A stretch of DNA of 64,000 nt, from the NCBI GenBank assembly GCA_965205155.1, contig OZ242033.1, forward strand, positions 1,612,001 through 1,676,000, read 5' to 3'. Each line of letters starts with the position of its first letter. Within the stretch, counting starts at the first letter, position 1. Shown here in pieces: positions 48,505 to 57,313 of this stretch. A program made the translations under genes and the position numbers. Origin of the DNA: Aldehydirespirator sp965205155 (GTDB lineage: Bacteria; Actinomycetota; Acidimicrobiia; Acidimicrobiales; Aldehydirespiratoraceae). The notes under the pieces were generated by a model that was not told where the DNA came from, did no database searches, and was given only the letters and a program-made list of their open reading frames with translations.

Positions 48505-50934
48505 TCAGCGCTCGCCAGCCGCCGCCGCCTCCGTCTCCCCGGCCGGCATCCGGTAGCCGACGCGGGGCTCGGCGAAGATGTAGGTGGGGTTGCCGGCGTC
48601 GTCGCCCAGCTTGCGGCGCAGGTGCTTCAGGTGAGTGCGCAGCACGTGCAGGTTCCCCGGCTTGCCCGGGTTCCACGCCCGCCTCAGCAGGCGGTCGTGG
48701 GGCACCACCCGCCCGGCCTCCATCGCGAGCGTCGCCAGCAGGTCGAACTCGGTGGGCGTCAGCGGCGCCGGGCGTCCCGAGACCGTCACCCGGCGCGTGG
48801 CGTAGTCGATGCGCAGGTCGCCCAGCACGAAGGGCTCCTCGGGAGCGAGGCGCTGCGTCTCGCCGGAGCGGCGCAGGGCCGCCCGCACCCTGGCCACCAG
48901 CTCCGTGGGCGAGAAGGGCTTGACGATGTAGTCGGTGGCCCCCTGCTCCAGCACCCCGTCGACCAACTCCTCCCTGCCGTAGGCCGACAGGAAGATCACC
49001 GGGATGCGGGAGGCGGCCAGGATGTCCGCCATCAGGTCCACCCCGTCCTGCTCCGGCAGCATCAGGTCCAGCAGGGCCAGACGGGGGCTGTGCTCCGCCA
49101 CCAGCGCCAGTGCCTCCTTCGGGTCGGCGGTCACCACCGCGCGGAAGCCCGCGCCGGAGAGGGTCTCCCGCACCGACCTGAGCACCACGGGGTCGTCGTC
49201 CACCACCAGGACCGTTCCCGCGGACCGCCCGCCGTCCTGCGCCCGGGCGGCGGGACGGGGGGCCGGTTCGGCCCCCTCGACCGCCGGCAGGGTGAAGACG
49301 AACCGCGCTCCCAGGCCGGGCCCGTCGCTCTCGGCCCGGATGCGGCCCCCGTGGGCCTCCACGATGCCCTTGCAGATGGTGAGCTCCAGGCCGGTGTCGC
49401 CTCCCGCGTCGCGGTCCTCCCGGCGGGAGAACTTGCGGAACAGCGGAGGCAGGTCCTCGGTGGGTATCCCCCGGCCCTGGTCGGCCACCGAGACCGCGAC
49501 GTGACTGCGCTGCCGCACGGCGGACACCTGGATGACGGACGACTCCGGGGAGCGCCTTGCCGCGTTGGACAGCAGGTTGCCGACGACCTGGACGATGCGC
49601 CTGCGGTCGGCCATCACCAGGGGCAGGTCCGGCTCCATCTCGAGGGCGAGCTGGTTCCGGCCCCCGGCGCTGGTGAAGGCGTTCCAGGCCCTGTCCACCA
49701 GCGCGGCCACCTCCGCCGGCTCCGGGTCCACCGGCAGCGCGCCCGTCTCGATGCGGGCCACGTCCAGCAGGTCGTCGATCATGGTGCGCATGCTGCCGAC
49801 CTGATCGAGGATGATCCGCTGGAACTGGCGCATCACGGCGGGGTCCATCTCCGGCTCCATCATCGCCATCACCGAGCCCCAGATGGAAGTCAGGGGCATG
49901 CGCAGCTCGTGGCTGACCATGCCCAGGAACTCGGCCCGCAGCCGCTCCTGGTCCTTGACGGCGGCCATGTCCTGCATGGTGACCACCACCGACTCCACAT
50001 CCCCCTCGGGGGAACGTATGGGCGTGGCGTTGAGCAGCACGGTCACGCTCCGCCCGCCGGGGACGCCCATGACGATCTCCTCGGCCCGCACCGTCTTGCT
50101 GGAGCCCAGCAGGCGGGCCAGGGAGAACTCCTGCAGGGAGAGTTCGCTGCCGTCGGCACGGCGCACGGTCAGAGACCCCAGCAGGTCCTCCTGCGTCCAG
50201 TCGGGACCGCTCAGGCTGTCGGCGATCCTGCGGGCCTCCTGGTTGATGGAGGCCGCCTGGTTGAAGGAGGCCGCCTGGCTGGAGGAGGCCGCCTGGCTGG
50301 AGGAGGCCGCGGCCCCCGTCTTCATGTCGAAGACGGCGACGCCCACCGGCGAGGTGTCGATGAGGGTCTCCAGGTCGGCCCTTGCCCGCTGCTCGTCACG
50401 GTAACGGCGGGCGTTGGCGATGACCAGCGCCGCCTGGGAGGCGAACATCACCAGAGTGTCCTCGTCCTCCCGGGAGAACTCCCGTCCCGGGTCGTCGCTC
50501 CCCACGTAGATGTGGCCCGAGCGCACCCCCTGGTGCAGTAACGGGGCCGCCATGAACGCGGTGAGCTGCACGGGCGAGCGGAACTCGTCGAAGCCGATGG
50601 ACCCCGTGAACTCCTCCAGGTGTCCCACCCGCAGCGGACCCGACAGGGCGTTGAGGTACTCGAAGAACAGTAGCCCCTGGGGGGCCTGCCACAGCCGCTC
50701 CGCGTCGGCCGGGTCGACGCCCAGGCCCAGGTAGTCCTCGATCCCGCCCGACGCGTCCAGGGTGATGATCGCGGCGTAGGGCGCGTCGGTCAGGGAGCGG
50801 GCGTTGTCCATCACGGCCTGGAGCGCCGTGTCCACGTCCAGGCTCTCGTTGATGCGGAGGCTGGCCTGGCTGAGGCGGGAGAGGCGGTCTCCCGGCGGCT
50901 CCGCTCCCGGGGGCCGTTGGTCCGTGTTCTCCAA
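48505..50934 (-). CDS. single-chain GAF-PAS-histidine kinase-receiver-winged-helix regulator
   Basis: 809 residues, a complete two-component system in one polypeptide. GAF ~15-180; PAS-like ~190-325 with an 18-bp-repeat insertion; HisKA with MVSHELRMPL (phospho-His ~342); HATPase with NLLSNAARRS, DQGRGI and DTGLELTICKGIVEAHGG; receiver LVVDDDP...LLDLMLPEQDG (phospho-Asp) and IVKPF; OmpR-type winged helix LTPTEFDLLATLAMEAG...VGYRMP. No membrane segment, so it is a cytoplasmic sensor. The TTG start at 50934 is preferred (GGGGAGG 7 bases upstream, TATTAT -10 farther up); ATG 50997 is possible but falls inside the repeat array. Divergent from surface protein 2. Confidence 0.87.
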   Translation of the reverse strand: MENTDQRPPGAEPPGDRLSRLSQASLRINESLDVDTALQAVMDNARSLTDAPYAAIITLDASGGIEDYLGLGVDPADAERLWQAPQGLLFFEYLNALSGPLRVGHLEEFTGSIGFDEFRSPVQLTAFMAAPLLHQGVRSGHIYVGSDDPGREFSREDEDTLVMFASQAALVIANARRYRDEQRARADLETLIDTSPVGVAVFDMKTGAAASSSQAASSSQAASFNQAASINQEARRIADSLSGPDWTQEDLLGSLTVRRADGSELSLQEFSLARLLGSSKTVRAEEIVMGVPGGRSVTVLLNATPIRSPEGDVESVVVTMQDMAAVKDQERLRAEFLGMVSHELRMPLTSIWGSVMAMMEPEMDPAVMRQFQRIILDQVGSMRTMIDDLLDVARIETGALPVDPEPAEVAALVDRAWNAFTSAGGRNQLALEMEPDLPLVMADRRRIVQVVGNLLSNAARRSPESSVIQVSAVRQRSHVAVSVADQGRGIPTEDLPPLFRKFSRREDRDAGGDTGLELTICKGIVEAHGGRIRAESDGPGLGARFVFTLPAVEGAEPAPRPAARAQDGGRSAGTVLVVDDDPVVLRSVRETLSGAGFRAVVTADPKEALALVAEHSPRLALLDLMLPEQDGVDLMADILAASRIPVIFLSAYGREELVDGVLEQGATDYIVKPFSPTELVARVRAALRRSGETQRLAPEEPFVLGDLRIDYATRRVTVSGRPAPLTPTEFDLLATLAMEAGRVVPHDRLLRRAWNPGKPGNLHVLRTHLKHLRRKLGDDAGNPTYIFAEPRVGYRMPAGETEAAAAGER
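50240..50311 (-). repeat. four 18-bp tandem repeats in the PAS region of the kinase
   Basis: Four 18-bp units (TGGTTGATGGAGGCCGCC and variants, plus strand) encode AASSSQ-AASSSQ-AASFNQ-AASINQ just before EARRI. The last unit looks like the normal PAS 'INQEARRI' helix start and the others are stepwise copies. The insertion lengthens a loop close to the putative ligand pocket; effect unknown. Confidence 0.85.
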
Positions 50935-50992
50935 CTCGTCACCTCCCCGGGAACAGGCCTGAGCGAGGATAATACTAGCGTTCAGGGCGGAA

Positions 50993-51040
50993 TTCATCAT
51001 TACTTCATCAGTATCGGGCATAACTTCATCTGACTTCATC
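50993..51040. promoter_or_regulatory. TTCATC direct-repeat array upstream of kinase and surface protein 2
   Basis: TTCATC occurs at 50993, 51004, 51025 and 51035, i.e. steps of 11, 21 and 10 bp with a degenerate site in the gap, all on one face of the helix. Direct repeats with ~10.5 bp period are the usual target shape of OmpR/PhoB-type winged helices, the class carried by the adjacent kinase protein. On the kinase side the array lies just upstream of a -10-like TATTAT (50969-50974). The same array with the same steps is kept in the relic upstream of surface protein 1. Confidence 0.6.
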
Positions 51041-51117
51041 CATGAACACCTACGCTGGTAGTCCGTTCGCGTGCCACTAGCCCGAACCTGACGAGGGAGG
51101 CGGCGGTCTAGTCGTTA

Positions 51118-51178
51118 GTGGGCCTCGACCTGGGCGATCCGGGAGTAGTCGTCGATGGCGACGTGCAGAACACCTAGG
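51118..51178 (-). mobile_element. fragment of an IS481/IS3-type transposase (integrase core)
   Basis: The minus strand reads LGVLHVAIDDYSRIAQVEAH and then stops; 'LHVAIDDYSR' is a familiar integrase-core segment of IS481-like transposases. Only ~20 codons remain and no inverted ends are visible. It replaces the leader that precedes surface protein 1 and provides the ATG and first codons of surface protein 2 in antisense. Confidence 0.55.
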
Positions 51179-54100
51179 CCTCATACGTCATTCAGATCAG
51201 CCCTGCTCCCTCTGCTGGCCGCCCTGCTGGTTGCGTCGACGGTCGTCTTGGCTCTCGGTCCCGCCGAGGCTCAAACGGTCAAGCCCAATCCGCCTGAGAA
51301 TGTGACGGTCACGCCGGGAGACGGCATCCTGGTCGTGAGTTGGGACGCTCCCTCATCGGGGCCGACCCCCGGCACGTACTGGGTGGACTGGGGATGGTTG
51401 TCCGGGTCCTGGCAGTACCCGCAGATCCAGGACTACTTCCATTACACGGCGCCGGGCGTGACGACGTTCACGATTGCGAACATTCCCAACGGCGTGCAGG
51501 CCTTCGTGGACGTCAAGTCCGGTGTGCCGACCGGCTGGTCACCGTCGGGGCCGACGGTTCCCGAGGAGCGCCTCAGCGCCCCGGTGCGGGTGGACCATGT
51601 CTCCGCGAGCGCTGACGGGTCCGGGGCCAAGTCCTCCGACGCCACCCTGCGCGGCATCCTCACGGGCCTGAACACTGGGGAGCTGTTCAGGTTCTCGCCG
51701 ACGTTCACGGCGAGCACCACTGAGTACAGCGCGACAGTGCCTGGGGCCACGACCCGGGTCGAGATCAGGCCCTTCGTCGGCGAGATGAACGCCAACTACA
51801 GCGTGTCGCCGGTGGTGCAGGGGTCAGACCGCTGGGTCGCCCTCGGGGCGGTGGGCACGTCCACGGTGATCACCATAGTGGTCACCGCCCATGACGGCAC
51901 GACCGGGACCTACAAGCTCACGGTGCAACGAGGACAGGCGCCCGACCCGCCGGTCACGACGCAGCCTCCGGTCACGACGCAGCCTCCGGTCACGACGCAG
52001 CCGCCGGTCACGACGCAGCCTCCGGTCACGACGCAGCCGCCGGTCACGACGCAGCCTCCGGTCACGACGCAGCCGCCGGTCACGACGCAGCCGCCGGTCA
52101 CGACGCAGCCTCCGGCGGCATCGGCCAACGCGAACCTGTCGGCGCTGGCGGCTTCCACCGCCACGAGCGCGACGGGGACGTTCTCGGCGTTGACGCTGGC
52201 TCCGTCGGTGTTCGACAAGGCGACCACGTCCTACGCGGCGACGGTGGGCAACGGTGTGACGCATGCGAAGCTGACGGCGACGGTGGAGGACACGGGCGCC
52301 TCGGTGAAGGTGGGCAAGCGGGGCGCGACGCTGGCGTCGGTGAACAGCGGCTCGGCCAGCGGGGCGATCGCTTTGGATGTGGGCGACAACGCTCTGGTTG
52401 CGCGGGTGACGGCGGAGAACGGCGACACCCGGGACTATACGGTGACTATCCGGCGGCAGTCGGCCAACGCGAACCTGTCGGCGCTGGCGGCTTCCACCGG
52501 CACGAGCGCGACGGGGACGTTCTCGGCGTTGACGCTGTCGCCGGTGTTTGACAAGGCGACCGCGTCGTACGCGGCGACGGTGGGCAACGGTGTGACGCAT
52601 GCGAAGCTGACGGCGACGGTGGAGGACACGGGCAAGGCGTCGGTGCGGGTGGGCAAGCGGGGCGAGCCGCTGGCGTCGGTGAACAGCGGCTCGGCCAGCG
52701 AGGCGATTGCGCTGGATGTGGGCGACAACGCCCTGGTCGTGCGGGTGACGGCGGAGAACGGCGGCACCCAGCTCTATACGGTGACTGTCCGGCGGCAGTC
52801 GGCCGACGCGAATCTGTCGGCGTTGGCGGCTTCTACCAGCACGAGCGCCACGGGGACGTTCAGCGGGCTGGCGCTGACTCCCTCGGTGTTCGATGCGGGT
52901 ACCACGTCATACTCGGCGACGGTGCGCAGCGGTGTGACGCATGCGAAGCTGACGGCGACGGTGGCCGACACCGGCGCCACGGTGCAGGTGGGCAAGATCG
53001 GCAGCTTGGCCCCGGTAAACAGCGGTTCGGCGAGCGCGGCGATCGCTTTGGATGTGGGCGACAACGCTCTGGTTGCGCGGGTGACGGCGGAGAGCGGCGG
53101 CACCCAGCTCTATACGGTGACTGTCCGGCGGCAGTCGGCCGACGCGAACCTGTCGGCGCTGGCGGCGAGCAGCGCCACCAGCGAGACGGGCGCCTATTCG
53201 GCGTTGACACTGACTCCCTCGCCGTTCGACGCGGGTACCACGGCCTACGTGGTGCGGGTGGATCTCGACATGACCCATGCCAAGGTGACGCCCACGGTGG
53301 CTGACACCAATGCGAGGGTGCGGGTGGGCAAGCGGGGCTCGACGCTGGCGTCGGTGAACAGCGGCTCGGCCAGCGCCGCCATTCCCTTGGAGTTGGGCGC
53401 GAATGAGATCGTCGTGCGGGTCACGGCTGTGGACACGTCGATCAGCAAGGACTACACGGTGACCATCAATCGGGCGGTACGCCTTCCCGCGCCGTCCGGT
53501 TTGACGGTCACGCCGGGCTCGCACTCCCTGTCGGTGACCTGGACTGCACCGGAGCAGTCGGTGGAGGGCTATGACGTGCACTACACCAGCATGTCGGCCG
53601 ACGACCTGGCCGACGACGCGGCGATAGGCGCCTACAAGCACCCGAGCGGGCGCTACAGCCTTCCCGAGAACGGGTACCCGTACCTGGGTTGGGTGAGGCT
53701 TTCCCATGGCTACCTCGCCGAACCCAAGTACAGCGTCGGGTACCTGCAGCCCGGCCAGGAGTACCGGTTCCGGGTGCGGGCCTACGACAGATTCGGCAGC
53801 GGCCCGTGGGCGGTGGGCAGCGGCGTGCCGTGGCAGGCGGCCCGCACCGTGTCCTTGTCGGCCACCCCGGAGCGGGTGCGGGAGGGCGATGAGGTGACGA
53901 TCACGGCCACGGTCCGCTACAACGGGCGGCCGTCGCCGATCCAGGAGGACATGGACGTCCTGGTGCGCGTCCATCTGGGCACGGCCGAGGCGGGCGATGT
54001 GGGGACGCTGGAGCGGATCAGCATCGGCAAGTACACCGATAGAGCCTCGGCCACCATCCAGACCAACCGGGACAGCGACGGCGACGACGAGAAGTTCGCG

Positions 54101-56017
54101 GTGCTGATCCGCTCGATCCCCGCGCGCTCCCTGGCGCGGGCGGGTGATCCGCACATCGTGTGGGTGACGATCACCGAGGGCGACCCCGCGCCGCCCGAGC
54201 CGGTGGAGTGGGTGCCGCAGCTGCGGGCCACAGGCGGCGACGGGGCGCTGCATCTGACGTGGAGCGAGACGGCGGCGAGCGGGCACTCCGGCTACGACGT
54301 CGAATACAAGCGAAGCTCCGCCCCGGACCGGGCCGCTGCGGGCGGTGATCCGGCCACGGGCTGGGTGGACGCCGGCCACTCCGGCACGGAGCGGTCCATG
54401 ACCATCGGGGGCCTGACCAACTGGGTGGCCTACGACGTCCGGGCGCGCCTCGCGTTCTCCGACGGCCACGGCGGATGGTCAGAGGTGGTCTCCGCGACGC
54501 CGGAGGCGGCCGTGGAGTTGGGCGAGCCGCGGGCGGTCACTGTCACTGTGTCGGACACGGCGGCGGAGGAGGGCGACGCGGTCACCGTGACTGTGACGCT
54601 GGACGAGCCGGCGCCCCGCGAGGGTGCCACGGTGTGGTTCTGGGCCTACGGCGACACCATCGGCGGCACTGTCGCCCGCGCGCAGACCGGCGGCGACTAC
54701 AGGTGGGATCCGCCCGATCCCGGTATCACGTCGTATCACTCAGGCGTCGGGCGCGACGTCACTAGCACCGATGACGCGAAGAGCGCCCCGATCCGCGTCG
54801 AGCCCGGCCGCACGACGGTCACCGCGCGGCTCGAGGTGGTCCTCAACCAGTGGACCGGCCGAAGGACCGCCGACGACGGGACGGGCCACTGGATCTACGC
54901 GCCGATCGAGGAGCCGGCAGAGGGCATCGGCGTGTACGCCACCGCGCATGTGCCCGACGCTGACCACAAGCATGGCCGCTGGGCGTTGAGGTCGCCGACG
55001 GTGACCATGACCATCTACGACCAGGGGCAGTCGCCCACCGTCAGCGGCACCCAGAACGACCAGCCCGACCAGCAGGCCGATCCGCAGCCCGCTTCGGTGG
55101 CCCTGTCGCTGGACGCGGCCACCGTCGCTGAGAGCGCCGTCACCGTCACCGTCACCGCCACCCTCGACGCCGCGGCCCCCGACGGCGGGATCGGCGGGTT
55201 CCTGCTGGCGGGCGCCGACGGCACCGCCACCGCAGACGTCGACTACACCATGCCGCTCGCCGTGTTCATCCCCGGCGGGCAGCGGTCCGCGACCGCCACC
55301 GTCACGGTCACCGACGACGACATCGACGAAACAGACGAAACAGTGGTGATCTCGGCGCTGTTCGACCTCGGCACAGCCGTCCTCGAGGACACAATCACGC
55401 TCACCGTCACCGACGACGACACCGCCGCAGTGACCGTCACCGCCGCCAGCCCGTTGACGGTCGACGAGGGCGCCACCGCGACCTACACCGTGGTGCTCGG
55501 CAGCGAGCCCACCGCCGACGTCACCGTCACCGCGGCCAGCAGCGACGCCGGCGCGGTGTCGGTGTCGCCGGCGTCTGCCACCTTCACGTCGGCGACGTGG
55601 AGCACGCCGGTGACGTTCACGATCACCGGCACAGCCGACACCGACACCAACGACGAGACCGTGGCCGTCAGCCACCGCGTGACCAGCGACGACGCCAACT
55701 ACGCCGCCGCCATCGCCGCCACCGTCACCGTGTCGGTCTCAGACACCACCACACCCCCACAACAACAACAGCAACAAGAACAGCAACAGGATCCGCCCCC
55801 GCCGCAGGATCCGCCGCCGCAGGATCCGCCCAACCAGGCGCCCACCGTCACCGCCCCGCAGTCGACCCTCTCGGGCATCGCGGCCCGCTACGACGCCAAC
55901 GGCGACGGGGCGATCGACGGGTCGGAGTACCAGCAGGTCAAGAACGACTGGCTCTCCGCCAAGATCACCTACGCCCAATTCCTGGAAGTCGTCAGGATCT
56001 ACCTCAAGTCCGGCTGA
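51155..56017 (+). CDS. giant secreted repeat surface protein 2 (FN3, cadherin-like sandwich, Calx-beta, EF-hand C-terminus)
   Basis: 1620 residues. Signal-like helix LLPLLAALLVASTVVLALGPAEAQ near 20-42; FN3; a first sandwich unit; nine PVTTQP repeats; four ~113-residue cadherin-like sandwich units (each SAnANLSALAAS...YTVTxRR); FN3 and Calx-like domains almost identical to surface protein 1; another FN3; three Calx-beta-like domains rich in TVTVTDDD calcium motifs; a Gln/Pro linker; and the EF-hand module YDANGDGAIDGSEYQQV...FLEVVRIYLKSG. The ATG (51155) lacks a clear ribosome-binding site and lies in an IS fragment, so translation may be impaired or newly acquired. Probable adhesin or matrix protein. 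Confidence 0.82.
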   Translation: MATCRTPRPHTSFRSALLPLLAALLVASTVVLALGPAEAQTVKPNPPENVTVTPGDGILVVSWDAPSSGPTPGTYWVDWGWLSGSWQYPQIQDYFHYTAPGVTTFTIANIPNGVQAFVDVKSGVPTGWSPSGPTVPEERLSAPVRVDHVSASADGSGAKSSDATLRGILTGLNTGELFRFSPTFTASTTEYSATVPGATTRVEIRPFVGEMNANYSVSPVVQGSDRWVALGAVGTSTVITIVVTAHDGTTGTYKLTVQRGQAPDPPVTTQPPVTTQPPVTTQPPVTTQPPVTTQPPVTTQPPVTTQPPVTTQPPVTTQPPAASANANLSALAASTATSATGTFSALTLAPSVFDKATTSYAATVGNGVTHAKLTATVEDTGASVKVGKRGATLASVNSGSASGAIALDVGDNALVARVTAENGDTRDYTVTIRRQSANANLSALAASTGTSATGTFSALTLSPVFDKATASYAATVGNGVTHAKLTATVEDTGKASVRVGKRGEPLASVNSGSASEAIALDVGDNALVVRVTAENGGTQLYTVTVRRQSADANLSALAASTSTSATGTFSGLALTPSVFDAGTTSYSATVRSGVTHAKLTATVADTGATVQVGKIGSLAPVNSGSASAAIALDVGDNALVARVTAESGGTQLYTVTVRRQSADANLSALAASSATSETGAYSALTLTPSPFDAGTTAYVVRVDLDMTHAKVTPTVADTNARVRVGKRGSTLASVNSGSASAAIPLELGANEIVVRVTAVDTSISKDYTVTINRAVRLPAPSGLTVTPGSHSLSVTWTAPEQSVEGYDVHYTSMSADDLADDAAIGAYKHPSGRYSLPENGYPYLGWVRLSHGYLAEPKYSVGYLQPGQEYRFRVRAYDRFGSGPWAVGSGVPWQAARTVSLSATPERVREGDEVTITATVRYNGRPSPIQEDMDVLVRVHLGTAEAGDVGTLERISIGKYTDRASATIQTNRDSDGDDEKFAVLIRSIPARSLARAGDPHIVWVTITEGDPAPPEPVEWVPQLRATGGDGALHLTWSETAASGHSGYDVEYKRSSAPDRAAAGGDPATGWVDAGHSGTERSMTIGGLTNWVAYDVRARLAFSDGHGGWSEVVSATPEAAVELGEPRAVTVTVSDTAAEEGDAVTVTVTLDEPAPREGATVWFWAYGDTIGGTVARAQTGGDYRWDPPDPGITSYHSGVGRDVTSTDDAKSAPIRVEPGRTTVTARLEVVLNQWTGRRTADDGTGHWIYAPIEEPAEGIGVYATAHVPDADHKHGRWALRSPTVTMTIYDQGQSPTVSGTQNDQPDQQADPQPASVALSLDAATVAESAVTVTVTATLDAAAPDGGIGGFLLAGADGTATADVDYTMPLAVFIPGGQRSATATVTVTDDDIDETDETVVISALFDLGTAVLEDTITLTVTDDDTAAVTVTAASPLTVDEGATATYTVVLGSEPTADVTVTAASSDAGAVSVSPASATFTSATWSTPVTFTITGTADTDTNDETVAVSHRVTSDDANYAAAIAATVTVSVSDTTTPPQQQQQQEQQQDPPPPQDPPPQDPPNQAPTVTAPQSTLSGIAARYDANGDGAIDGSEYQQVKNDWLSAKITYAQFLEVVRIYLKSG
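51950..52111 (+). repeat. nine 18-bp tandem repeats encoding PVTTQP
   Basis: CCGGTCACGACGCAGCCT/CCG repeated nine times; only the last codon alternates between CCT and CCG. Forms a Thr/Pro linker between the N-terminal domains and the sandwich array of surface protein 2. Same unit length as the PPPQQD array of surface protein 1 but unrelated sequence. Confidence 0.92.
52121..53472 (+). repeat. four tandem cadherin-like sandwich units (339/339/336 bp)
   Basis: Units begin with TCGGCC(A/G)ACGCGAA at 52121, 52460, 52799 and 53135. Units share long identical stretches such as GTGTGACGCATGCGAAGCTGAC and AACAGCGGCTCGGCCAGCG. They encode the repeated beta-sandwich domains of surface protein 2, and recombination between them could change domain number. 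Confidence 0.85.
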
Positions 56018-56071
56018 CCGCGCCCCGGTGTGCCCGTGGTCGGCGCCGGCAGCGCGACCCGCGCCGGCAGC

Positions 56072-57286
56072 TCAGGCCGGGGTGAAGGCTAGGTGGGCCT
56101 CGCGCAGGCCGTGGACGAATGCGTTCGACATCTCCACCTGGGGCGTGCCCTCGATGCGCTCGATACGGGCCACCCGCGCCAGCAGGCGCTCGAAGAAGAC
56201 CCGGATTTCCAGGCGGGCCAGGGCCGCGCCGAGGCAGAAGTGGGTGCCGAACCCGAAGGCGATGTGGTTGTTGGGGTGGCGGGCCACGTCGTAGGTCTCG
56301 GGATCGTCGAAGTGGCCGGGGTCCCGGTTGGCCGACGCATACATCATGACGATCTGGTCTCCCTTCCGGATCGTCCGGCCGTGCAACACGACCTCCGCGG
56401 TGGCAACCCGGCACATGTTCTGGATGGGCGTGACCCACCGGATGAACTCCTCCACCGCAGTCTCCAGGTCGGCTCCCGCCTTCAGGGCCGCCCAGGCTCC
56501 GGGCCGGTCGGCCAGGTCCAGCAGCGTGCGGGCGATCACGGTGCGGGTGGTCTCGGCCCCGCCGTCGAGCAGCAGCAGGCAGTCCGACATGATCTGGGCC
56601 AGCCCGAACTCCGAGCCGCCCACCAGGCCGTCCCCGTCGTCCTCGGCCTCGATCCAGCGGGACATCACGTCATCCGCCGGGCAGCCCTGCTTCTGTTCGT
56701 ACAGTTCGCGGCAGGCGGCCCTGAACTCCAGATTGGCCTCGCGGCCTTCCGGGTTCTGGTACCGGGGACCGCCGCCCAGCGAGATGGTTGCCTCCGACCA
56801 GTGTTGGAGCTTCGGCCAGAGGTCGTCGTCGAAGCCGAGCAGGAAGCCGATCATCTTCGCGGGCAGGGGAGCGGCCAACTCTCCCACGATCTCGGCCCGG
56901 CCCTGCTCGATCACGGGGTCGAGCAGCCCGTCGACGATCTCGGTGATGTGGTCCCGCCACTGTTGCACGGCCCGGGGAGTGAAGCGGCGAGAAACCAGCG
57001 AGCGCCGGGCTTGGTGCAGCGGGTCGTCGGTGCCGATGATCGACTGGTCGGCGGGGATGTTGGGGCGGTAGCCGCCCTTGGCGCGGTCGGAGTTGATGAA
57101 CCGGCGCTTGTCCTTCTCGACCGCGACGATGTCGTCGTAGCGGGTCAGCCCCCACAGCTCGTTGATGTCGTCCCAATGGCACGGCGAGTTCTCCCGCAGC
57201 CAGGCGTAGCGGGAGTACGGGTCGTTGACGTAGAAGTCGCCGTCGAGGATGTCCAGCGGTCGGGGATCGACGGGTGTGATGGTCAT
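56072..57286 (-). CDS. cytochrome P450 (CYP142/CYP125-like)
   Basis: 404-residue soluble bacterial P450. I-helix LDGGAETTR (A/G-G-x-E-T-T), K-helix EEFIRW (ExxR), NMCRVA and heme loop FGFGTHFCLGAALARLE with the thiolate Cys. The segments IQNMCRVATAEV and PNNHIAFGFGTHFCLG closely recall mycobacterial steroid side-chain hydroxylases of the CYP142 type, which with ipdAB hints at steroid use; this is from memory, not alignment. The start follows a small DUF2007-like gene by 27 bp. A relic of its 3' end lies at 45.4 kb. The redox partner may be the small 3Fe-4S ferredoxin at 23.4 kb. Confidence 0.9.
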   Translation of the reverse strand: MTITPVDPRPLDILDGDFYVNDPYSRYAWLRENSPCHWDDINELWGLTRYDDIVAVEKDKRRFINSDRAKGGYRPNIPADQSIIGTDDPLHQARRSLVSRRFTPRAVQQWRDHITEIVDGLLDPVIEQGRAEIVGELAAPLPAKMIGFLLGFDDDLWPKLQHWSEATISLGGGPRYQNPEGREANLEFRAACRELYEQKQGCPADDVMSRWIEAEDDGDGLVGGSEFGLAQIMSDCLLLLDGGAETTRTVIARTLLDLADRPGAWAALKAGADLETAVEEFIRWVTPIQNMCRVATAEVVLHGRTIRKGDQIVMMYASANRDPGHFDDPETYDVARHPNNHIAFGFGTHFCLGAALARLEIRVFFERLLARVARIERIEGTPQVEMSNAFVHGLREAHLAFTPA

Positions 57287-57313
57287 TGCAGCCGTGATCC
57301 TACGGTGGGGCGG

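Noticed and set aside
48505..50934. Two separate genes (kinase and response regulator)
   Set aside because: The frame is continuous between the HATPase end and the receiver start through an Ala/Pro/Arg linker, with no stop or frame change.
48061..52111. CRISPR-like arrays (18-bp repeats at 48.06 and 51.95 kb)
   Set aside because: Units are contiguous without spacers, in frame and encode PPPQQD and PVTTQP inside secreted proteins.
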